From positions 1-37,669 of the forward strand of contig NZ_BCTQ01000051.1 of assembly GCF_001571365.1 (NCBI RefSeq): DNA of 37,669 bases. Direction: 5' to 3'. This document shows, piece after piece, positions 24,191 to 29,594 of the stretch. The translations under genes were made by a program, and so were the position numbers. Below the pieces are notes generated by a model. That model saw nothing but the letters and a program-made list of their open reading frames with translations. It ran no database searches and had not been told where the DNA came from. This stretch comes from Achromobacter denitrificans NBRC 15125. Lineage in GTDB: Bacteria > Pseudomonadota > Gammaproteobacteria > Burkholderiales > Burkholderiaceae_B. Within the stretch, counting starts at the first letter, position 1. Each line of letters starts with the position of its first letter.

Positions 24191-24432
24191 CTACGGCAAA
24201 TGCGGCCTGCTGCGCTTCAGGGCGGCTTCCCCGCGGGAGACGCCAGAGTCAGACTGCATTTTTGCGGGGCGCCCCCGCCCTCTGGACGAAACCTGCCTCT
24301 GCAATGCGGCCTCCAAATGGCTGCAATACTCCTCCGTGGCGAGCGGATTGCCGGACTGCGCCGCGTGCCGGATACGCTCCAACTCTTCAGCGGCGACCGC
24401 GGACTCCACATAGCTTCGGTAGGCAGCGCGCC
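24191..24432 (-). pseudogene. C-terminal fragment of a RayT (REP-associated tyrosine transposase) split by an IS
   Basis: Reading back from the stop at 24191, the minus-strand frame continues through AAYRSYVESA, ELERIRHAAQSGNPLATEEYC, SHLEAALQR and GRGRPAK. This is the C-terminal pattern of RayT/TnpA_REP proteins (helix, LGSE-like GNPLATEE, then a Gly-Arg-Pro-Lys tail). It has no start codon of its own and abuts an IS3-family element at 24433. Joined to the N-terminal part at 25670-26187 after removal of the IS and one CGCC copy, the frame is continuous and the protein would be 251 residues. Confidence 0.8.
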
Positions 24433-24512
24433 TGATCTGCTGTCGAAATCCTGGACAGAAATGAGTGTTAGTGTTTTAGGGCAAGTTTCCCAGCGAGAAC
24501 GGGAGGTGTGCC

Positions 24513-24791
24513 ATGAAACGCAAGCAATATTCGGTCGAGCAGATCGTTGCGGCGCTCAAACAGGCAGAGTTGGGCATGCCGGTGGCCGATCTGGTGCGTC
24601 AGCTTGGCGTATCCGAGCAGACGTATTACCGGTGGAAGCGCCTTTACGCGGGCCTGGAGTCGAACCAGGTTCGCGAACTCAAGCAACTGCAAGATGAGAA
24701 TGCTCGGCTCAAGAAGCTCGTCGCCGAACTCAGCCTGGATAAGGTGATTTTGCAGGAGATCGCCATAAAAAAATGGCCGCGCCCGCGGTGA
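24513..24791 (+). CDS. IS3-family transposase OrfA
   Basis: This 92-residue protein has an HTH (SVEQIVAALKQAELGMPVADLVRQLGVSEQTYYRWK) and a leucine-zipper-like helix (LESNQVRELKQLQDENARLKKLVAELSLDK), the usual OrfA organisation for DNA end binding and multimerisation. GGGAGG lies nine bases upstream. A run of seven A at 24767-24773 near its end overlaps the start of orfB and fits a programmed -1 frameshift producing the OrfAB transposase. Confidence 0.92.
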   Translation: MKRKQYSVEQIVAALKQAELGMPVADLVRQLGVSEQTYYRWKRLYAGLESNQVRELKQLQDENARLKKLVAELSLDKVILQEIAIKKWPRPR

Positions 24792-25621
24792 AGAGGCAAG
24801 CAGTGACCTACATCCAGGATCACTACGGCCTTTGCACACAGCGGGCGTGCAGGTTGGTCAAACAGGCACGCAGCACGCATTACTACCGCAGCGTTAAGGA
24901 TCCGCAAACGGCGCTTCGGCAGCGCATGCGTGAGATCGCTCAGACGCGGATCCGCTATGGCTATCGGCGCATTCACGTCCTCCTGCGCCGGGAAGGCTGG
25001 CAGGTCAGCCGCAATCGAGTCTATCGACTCTATGCCGATGAGCAATTGCAGTTGCGTAGCAAGCTGCCCAGGCGGCGCAAGATGGCGGTGGCGCGCCGTG
25101 AACGGTGCGTACCGAGGCGGCCGGATGAAGTGTGGAGCCTGGACTTTGTCGCGGACCAATTGGCTAATGGGGCGCGCCTACGGGTGCTGACCATCGTGGA
25201 CGTCTTCACCCGAGAAGCCCTTGCCACGGAGGTCGGGCAACGTTTGCGCGCCGAAGACGTCGTCGGCGTGTTGAACCGATTGGTCGCCCAGCGGCAGGTG
25301 CCGCGCTTTCTCTTTGCCGACAACGGCAGCGAGTTCTCCGGGCGGCTATTGGATATGTGGGCCTATCACTACAAGGTGCAGATCGACTTCAGCCGGCCGG
25401 GCAAACCGACCGACAACAGCTTCATTGAAACCTTCAATGGATCGTTCAGGGACGAATGCCTGAACTTGCATTGGTTCGAATCATTAGCAGAAGCCAAACG
25501 AGAGATCGAGGCTTGGCGCCAGGACTACAATGAAACTCGGCCTCACATGGCCCTGAACGATTTAACACCGGGCGAATTTGCCCGGAAATACAGCCTCCGA
25601 CAGCAAGCCGGAGGCTCATGA
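24773..25621 (+). CDS. IS3-family transposase OrfB (DDE integrase domain)
   Basis: This 282-residue catalytic part carries an intact rve-type DDE triad: Asp124 (WSLDFVADQ), Asp183 (FADNGSEF) and Glu219 (NSFIETFNGS). The N-terminal HTH_21-like region (IRYGYRRIHVLLRREGW) is also complete. It overlaps orfA by 19 bp; expression as OrfAB by -1 slippage on the A7 tract is expected. No frame breaks are seen, so the element may still be active. Confidence 0.93.
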   Translation: MAAPAVKRQAVTYIQDHYGLCTQRACRLVKQARSTHYYRSVKDPQTALRQRMREIAQTRIRYGYRRIHVLLRREGWQVSRNRVYRLYADEQLQLRSKLPRRRKMAVARRERCVPRRPDEVWSLDFVADQLANGARLRVLTIVDVFTREALATEVGQRLRAEDVVGVLNRLVAQRQVPRFLFADNGSEFSGRLLDMWAYHYKVQIDFSRPGKPTDNSFIETFNGSFRDECLNLHWFESLAEAKREIEAWRQDYNETRPHMALNDLTPGEFARKYSLRQQAGGS

Positions 25622-25632
25622 CGGCCCGATCA

Positions 25633-26187
25633 CTAACATCGACGCTGTCCAAGAAACCCAAGCGGATCACGCCGATCCGAATCCGACGCCCCCATAGCCT
25701 GATAAACGGGGTGCAGCGCCAACACACCCATGTCGCTTATTCCCATGCGAGATCGATAGCTGGACCAGGGATAATCCTCGGCCCGAGCCACCATCCGGGC
25801 TCGCACCGGATTGAGTTCGATATAGCGGCAGCATGCCAGCAAGTAGGTTTCCGTCTGCACCACGCTGGACTTGTATCGGCTTTCCCATAGCGTTCCGGAA
25901 CGTCGGCAGCGCTGATTCCATCGCCGGGTAGCCCGTCTTCCGGTTTCCTGCATGACTCGTCCTATTGCCTTTGTTTCTTCCGACGGCGTCAACATCAGAT
26001 GCACGTGGTTAGTCATAAGGCAGTAAGCATGGACTTGCACACCCAACTCCATCGTTTTCTCACGCAAATCCGACAGATAGGACTGATAGTCCTCAGGCTC
26101 CGCAAATATTGCCTGCCGACTGTGTCCGCGTTGCACAATGTGATGTGGAGTATGCGCGACCACCAGTCGCGCCAGCCTTGGAGCCAT
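25633..26187 (-). pseudogene. N-terminal part of RayT (REP-associated tyrosine transposase), truncated by the IS
   Basis: This gives 184 residues, the last dozen or so encoded by the IS end. The HUH nuclease motif is clear in CLMTNHVHLML, with the upstream HHIVQRGHSRQAIF strand and the downstream RYIELNPVRARMV helix carrying the likely nucleophilic Tyr. The WSSYRSRMG and LALHPVYQAMG segments are also family hallmarks. RayT proteins are IS200/IS605-like, single-copy domesticated transposases that mobilise REP palindromes. Host-derived sequence ends at 25670; the frame resumes at 24428 on the other side of the IS. Almost certainly inactive now, since the C-terminal helix region is detached. Confidence 0.88.
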
Positions 26188-26279
26188 GCCAGTTCCGCGT
26201 TAGAAATTGACCGACTTCAGATTAGCAGCTTAAAGAAGCCCGTCGGCGTAGAGAGGGATGGAAAAGTCACCGACTTGGG

Positions 26280-27263
26280 CTATCCCCGCGGGGAACCCGC
26301 GACATACCCCTCACTACAGATATCCAGCGGATAGTTAGGCCGACCATGCCATCCTCGCCTCCCATAGCCTACGCTTTGAACCCGAGCGACTCTCAGCGAT
26401 TCGGCGACGCTTTTCTTCACGTCAACGGCGCAGAATTCTTGCAGCGTGCCGCTCGTATCCTGGCTTGAGTTGGCCCGTAATGCCTGCTCAAACTTGTCGC
26501 TGTTGTCCACCGAGTCTGATCCATCCGTACCTTCAAAGTCTGTGGTGAAGTACAGATCGTAGAAGCCACTCGCGCTCGGGCCCGGCATCCTGAACTCTAG
26601 ATAAGGCTCGTGCCAATTGCCGCAGTTGATGCAGCCGGTCGCCATGTGCAGTTCTGGAGAGCCCGTGATCGCGTCGATCATGTGCCCCAACGATACGGCT
26701 CCGGGCGGAGGCATAGGTTTTTCAATGTCGAACATTTCTACCCATGAGAAGGGGCAAGCGGCCGACAAAGGATAGGAGAAATATGCTGCCACGTCTTGGG
26801 CATAGTGAACGGTCAGCGGACAGTCTTGTATTGAGTATTTCCACCCTGACGCGCTGCGAGCAGTAGACACTCCCACCTTACTGTCGACCAGGTCCTTCGT
26901 CGATCCCAGGATGCTTCGAATGGCTTGCTCGGCAGTCCAACACGGTGGCGACTTGCATACTGACTGCATCATCGACTCCACGTGGCTGACGGACTTCTGT
27001 AACCGCCCAGAGTCTTCGCTCGATTGGATTTCCGAATAAATGGAAAACAAGAGGCCTGCAACACCAAGAATGGCAAACAGGCCAGTGGCGAACGGATGCT
27101 TGCCACAGAACTCGATGACTGACACAACCGAGTTCTTGGCGCGTGCGAGACTGCGGCGTGCGTTTTCAGTTGCCATGGCGCCCTTCCTCACCAATCGAGC
27201 GACGTTCGATAGCGTCGAGGCCGACTGCGCTTTGTACTCAGCCTCTTGAGTAAACGCAGCCAT
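26280..27263 (-). CDS. Membrane-anchored protein, unknown function, lower GC
   Basis: From the ATG at 27263 the protein has 327 residues; a TTG at 27290 and an ATG at 27176 are alternatives. A charged N-terminal helix (ARLVRKGAMATENARRSLARAK) is followed by one TM segment (FATGLFAILGVAGLLFSIYS, about 60-80) and a long, mostly extracytoplasmic domain with nine or ten Cys (SVCKSPPCWTA, QDCPLTVH, AACPFSW, TGCINCGNW, EFCAVD, DICSEG). A CxxC (CINC) and a DFEGTDGSDSVDNSDKF acidic stretch stand out. Codon use and GC are clearly lower than in the chromosomal genes, and it sits between two IS elements near a CDI locus, so transfer is likely. No family recognised; an orphan effector, immunity or defence protein are possibilities only. 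Confidence 0.65.
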   Translation of the reverse strand: MAAFTQEAEYKAQSASTLSNVARLVRKGAMATENARRSLARAKNSVVSVIEFCGKHPFATGLFAILGVAGLLFSIYSEIQSSEDSGRLQKSVSHVESMMQSVCKSPPCWTAEQAIRSILGSTKDLVDSKVGVSTARSASGWKYSIQDCPLTVHYAQDVAAYFSYPLSAACPFSWVEMFDIEKPMPPPGAVSLGHMIDAITGSPELHMATGCINCGNWHEPYLEFRMPGPSASGFYDLYFTTDFEGTDGSDSVDNSDKFEQALRANSSQDTSGTLQEFCAVDVKKSVAESLRVARVQSVGYGRRGWHGRPNYPLDICSEGYVAGSPRG

Positions 27264-27323
27264 CTTCGCCGCTTGTCGTTTCCTCGGCAAGTTCTTGCGC
27301 GCTGAGCCCTAGTGTCCGGTCCC

Positions 27324-27386
27324 GGTCACTCGGACGAGCCGCCGCATGCAGGCACCTGACGAAGCGCTCGCGCTGGCGCTGGCCAG
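27324..27386 (+). pseudogene. Short fragment of a J/TonB-gene paralogue
   Basis: This about 60-bp GC-rich stretch aligns to the coding strand of the J-like/TonB gene around 20690-20750 at about 84 percent (9 mismatches and one 1-bp gap over about 57 bp by eye). In the matching frame it reads MQAPDEALALALAS, against MQTPDEALAQALAS in the intact protein, and several mismatches are synonymous. It is on the opposite strand to the intact gene, and a TAA follows at the junction with AT-rich repeat DNA. It looks like a remnant of a second copy destroyed by mobile DNA. Confidence 0.6.
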
Positions 27387-27387
27387 C

Positions 27388-27415
27388 AAATAAAGGTGTC
27401 AAAATAAAGGTGTCA
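27388..27415. repeat. Tandem 14-bp repeat
   Basis: AAATAAAGGTGTCA occurs twice back to back (27388-27401, 27402-27415) at the edge of the nested IS structure. The second copy is part of the left arm of the inverted-repeat element described separately. Confidence 0.8.
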
Positions 27416-27418
27416 GAC
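27401..27418. repeat. Left part of MITE-like inverted repeat (interrupted by IS)
   Basis: AAAATAAAGGTGTCAGAC at 27401-27418 joins, once the IS at 27419-28694 and one GAC copy are removed, to TACATTTTC at 28698-28706. The resulting arm pairs with 28734-28760. Confidence 0.65.
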
Positions 27419-27449
27419 TGGACTAACCCGGATTTTCCGGACAGTTTGG

Positions 27450-28304
27450 TTAAGGCACAGAGGCCTCGACCTGAGCAGGGGTTCGATAGCCTAGCCCCTG
27501 ATGGATTCGCTGGCGGTTGTAGAAGACCTCGATGTAGTTGAAGATCGCCAGCCGTGCGTGCTCTCGGCTATGAAAGACTTGGTGATGCGTTAATTCGTTC
27601 TTGAGGTTACTGAAGAAACTCTCTGCCACGGCATTATCGTAAGGATCGCCTTTGGCGCTCATGCTGATAGTAATGCCGTTGCCTGTCAGCATTGCGCGAT
27701 ATTCGGCAGAACTGTATTGAGCGCCCCGATCGCTGTGGTGCATTAGCCCCGGCTGTGGCTTGCGTCTGGTCATCGCCATTAACAGTGCCTGGATGACCAG
27801 ACTTCGGTCCCGCTTTTCGGACATGCTCCAACCGACTACTGAGCGCGAGTAAAGATCCAGCAATACCGCGAGATACAGCCAGCCGGTTCGCGTCGACACA
27901 ACCGTAATATCGCCGACCCAGACTTTGTTCGGACAGTGCACCGTAAACCGTCGCTCCAGACGGTTGGGTGCCGGCCCGAGGAGGGAGTGTTTCTCCAGTC
28001 TGCGGAACCGCTGCTTACGCAGTGCCTCGATGCCGGCCTGGCGCCGCAGGCGCGCTACACGATGCTTGCCGCACACCACACCGTTGGCATTGAGCACGCG
28101 CCATGTCTTCTGGGCTCCGTACGCCTGCCGATACGCTCGATGCGTATGCTCTATCGCCGCCAGCAGCTTCACGTCTTCCTGCTGCCTTGCGGACGGCTCG
28201 CGACGTTGCCACTCGTAGTAACCGCTGCGGCTGACCTGTAAAGCCCGGCATAGCCGAGCGACCCGGAACTGCTGCTGATGAGCCTGCACAAAGGCGTACC
28301 TCAC
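27450..28304 (-). CDS. IS3-family transposase OrfB (DDE integrase domain)
   Basis: This 284-residue protein has an intact DDE triad: Asp132 (VWVGDITVV), Asp192 (MHHSDRGAQYSS) and Glu228 (NAVAESFFSNLK). It also has the N-terminal HTH_21 (YRQAYGAQKTWRVLNANG) and the C-terminal YNRQRIHQGLGYRTP motif. A GTG at 28304 overlaps the orfA stop, but production as OrfAB by -1 slippage at A7 (28334-28340) is the usual route. Frame fully open. Confidence 0.93.
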   Translation of the reverse strand: MRYAFVQAHQQQFRVARLCRALQVSRSGYYEWQRREPSARQQEDVKLLAAIEHTHRAYRQAYGAQKTWRVLNANGVVCGKHRVARLRRQAGIEALRKQRFRRLEKHSLLGPAPNRLERRFTVHCPNKVWVGDITVVSTRTGWLYLAVLLDLYSRSVVGWSMSEKRDRSLVIQALLMAMTRRKPQPGLMHHSDRGAQYSSAEYRAMLTGNGITISMSAKGDPYDNAVAESFFSNLKNELTHHQVFHSREHARLAIFNYIEVFYNRQRIHQGLGYRTPAQVEASVP

Positions 28305-28633
28305 GGCAGTTCCCGCGCAAAGTACGCTGCCGCTTTTTTTAAGATGTCGCGCTCTTCGGTGACTTCGGCAAGCTGGCGCTTGAGACGTTGGATCTCGGTC
28401 TGCTCGTCGGTACGCGTCTTGCCTTTACCGGGAAACGAGACGTCTGGCCCATGGGTCGCCAGCTCTTTCTTCCATCGGTAGATGATCGAACGCTTCACGC
28501 CCAACATCAATGCCAACTGGGTGCCGTTGATCTTGCCTTCCTCCAACTGCCGCACCGCCTCGATCTTGAACTCCCGGCTATGGTGCTGGCGCTTGGTATC
28601 GCTCGGTTCGACTTCGGGTTTGGATTTATCCAT
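28301..28633 (-). CDS. IS3-family transposase OrfA
   Basis: This 110-residue protein has an HTH (EFKIEAVRQLEEGKINGTQLALMLGVKRSIIYRWKKE) and a C-terminal coiled-coil helix (DEQTEIQRLKRQLAEVTEERDILKKA). The A7 stretch encoding LKKA is a probable -1 frameshift site into orfB. GGAGGTG lies six bases upstream of the start. Confidence 0.92.
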   Translation of the reverse strand: MDKSKPEVEPSDTKRQHHSREFKIEAVRQLEEGKINGTQLALMLGVKRSIIYRWKKELATHGPDVSFPGKGKTRTDEQTEIQRLKRQLAEVTEERDILKKAAAYFARELP

Positions 28634-28694
28634 GGGACACCTCCTTCAAGTATTGTCTACTTCTTCGGGTGTCCGGAAAACCCGGGTTAGCTCA

Positions 28695-28760
28695 GACTAC
28701 ATTTTCTCGCCGGTCATAGAGCACGGCCAGCAGGAAAACGTAGTCTGACACCTTATTTTC
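28695..28760. repeat. Right part of MITE-like inverted repeat with imperfect hairpin core
   Basis: GAAAACGTAGTCTGACACC at 28734-28752 is the inverse of the reconstructed left arm GGTGTCAGACTACATTTTC with one mismatch. The symmetry extends outward to CTTATTTTC with one indel. Removing the IS gives an about 81-bp fold-back structure with a GCCG/CGGC pair near its centre. It has no coding capacity. Confidence 0.65.
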
Positions 28761-28863
28761 CATCAGGGGCTAGGCTATCGAACCCCTGCTCAGGTCGAGG
28801 CCTCTGTGCCTTAACCAAACTGTCCGGAAAATCCGGGTTAGTCCAGTCTGACACCTTATTTTC
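28742..28863. repeat. 19-bp perfect direct repeat bracketing the IS remnant
   Basis: AGTCTGACACCTTATTTTC occurs at 28742-28760 and again at 28845-28863, exactly flanking the truncated IS end. The second copy is joined to the IS end TTAGTCCA in the same way as the full IS at 27419 is joined (inverted) to its own flank. Confidence 0.85.
28761..28845 (+). mobile_element. Truncated inverted copy of the IS3 element end
   Basis: This 85-bp stretch is an exact inverted copy of about 27419-27503: it encodes, on the plus strand, the last orfB residues HQGLGYRTPAQVEASVP, the stop, and the terminal repeat ending TTAGTCCA. The rest of that copy is missing. An open frame at 28753-28941 on the minus strand here is only an IS shadow. 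Confidence 0.87.
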
Positions 28864-29590
28864 ATGCCAAGAAAAACCCTTCTGGGAACAAGCTCTTGAG
28901 CTCGACTCGGCGCTGGGCAAATAGTTGAAAGTCGGCAACAATGTCCTGAATATCGTTCGTGACTCTCACCAAATACCCGTCGCCAATCTTTTCAATCGGA
29001 AAGCCAGCACTGGCAATCCGATCCGCATCAACCTTCTCGGCGAATTCATCGCCGTAAAACATAGCCCAACCGGAATCCGGCACTTCCGGCTTTAACGCTG
29101 CCTTAAATGAGCCGATTTGAAAGCTGTTGTGTACCTCATGTGGTCCAAGCTCTGGCTCAGTAAAGTAATGCAGCATACCAAGCTGCGGGGGGAATATTTC
29201 ACTCCAAGTCTTAAATAATTGATACCAATCAATCTTGTCACTAAACACCGAATTTAGGCGCGCGCTACCCGGAACGATCTTGTTTCTGATATTACGAAAC
29301 GTATGAATCACATTCCCCGAAGACTTTACAGACCGTTTTCTTCTCCAAGCAAAATCAAGAAAAAAATCTGAGAGACTGCCATTGGCCCTTATACTTGCCT
29401 TCTCAGCCCAGAACAATTCAGCTTGAGCCCCTCCCTCAAATGGCTCCTTCACTTTGTCCACATTGTGCGACACGAATTCAGGAGAAAGAAGGCCCTCATT
29501 TGAATATAAAGACTCAAGCAAGCGGCTGCCAACGTCCCAATCGACAGTTTCAATATTGGTTCTTATTGATATCTGAATGTATGGCTTCAT
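28862..29590 (-). CDS. cdiI: Probable CDI immunity protein
   Basis: This 242-residue protein of clearly lower GC starts 4 bp after the cdiA stop, the position of CdiI. It has no signal peptide or TM segment, as expected for a cytosolic antidote. It contains ISIRTNIETVDWDVGSRLLESLY, FFLDFAWRRKR, a GMLHYFTEPELGPHE segment and GYLVRVTNDIQDIVADFQLF. The overall impression is of the large polymorphic-toxin immunity families (an Imm52-like assignment came to mind but I cannot support it strongly). It should bind and neutralise the nuclease C-terminus of the neighbouring CdiA. Its 3' end abuts IS debris, a usual boundary of exchangeable toxin/immunity cassettes. Confidence 0.7.
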   Translation of the reverse strand: MKPYIQISIRTNIETVDWDVGSRLLESLYSNEGLLSPEFVSHNVDKVKEPFEGGAQAELFWAEKASIRANGSLSDFFLDFAWRRKRSVKSSGNVIHTFRNIRNKIVPGSARLNSVFSDKIDWYQLFKTWSEIFPPQLGMLHYFTEPELGPHEVHNSFQIGSFKAALKPEVPDSGWAMFYGDEFAEKVDADRIASAGFPIEKIGDGYLVRVTNDIQDIVADFQLFAQRRVELKSLFPEGFFLA

Positions 29591-29594
29591 AGAA

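Larger units (their letters stand above)
24433..25669 (+). mobile_element. IS3-family (IS407-group-like) insertion sequence, 1237 bp
   Basis: The element carries two overlapping transposase frames. Its ends form an imperfect terminal inverted repeat of about 40 bp: left TGATCTGCTGTCG... and right (inverted) TGATCCGCTTGGG..., both continuing to TGGACAG and TGTTAGTG. The ends start TG and finish CA, as in the IS3 family. A 4-bp direct repeat CGCC flanks it (24429-24432 and 25670-25673); 4-bp duplications are usual for the IS407 group. It interrupts a rayT gene precisely, so the insertion is recent enough for both flanks to be intact. Confidence 0.88.
27419..28694 (-). mobile_element. IS3-family insertion sequence, 1276 bp, with 3-bp target duplication
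   Basis: Ends are TGGACTAACCCGG at 27419 and, inverted, TGAGCTAACCCGG at 28694, continuing to TTTTCCGGACA: a 25-bp terminal repeat with three mismatches. GAC flanks both sides (27416-27418 and 28695-28697), the 3-bp duplication common in IS3-family groups. It contains orfA and orfB on the minus strand with a slippery A7 tract. It is inserted into a pre-existing inverted-repeat element. A truncated, inverted second copy of its orfB-side end lies at 28761-28845. Confidence 0.87.

Noticed and set aside
24452..25651. Shorter IS borders TGGACAG...CTGTCCA
   Set aside because: No target duplication at these ends and they leave rayT out of frame; the wider borders 24433-25669 give a longer terminal repeat, CGCC duplication and an exact rayT join.
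26284..26293. CCCCGCGGGG palindrome near the rayT start, possible REP element
   Set aside because: A 10-bp GC palindrome lies in the last codons of the neighbouring gene; there is no adjoining tetranucleotide or second copy in REP arrangement.
27411..28701. Wider borders TGTCAGACTGG...CTACA for the second IS
   Set aside because: No matching target duplication; borders 27419-28694 give GAC on both sides and reveal the interrupted inverted repeat.
28753..28941. 62-residue minus-strand open frame
   Set aside because: Composed of the inverted IS remnant joined to the cdiI 3' end in another frame.
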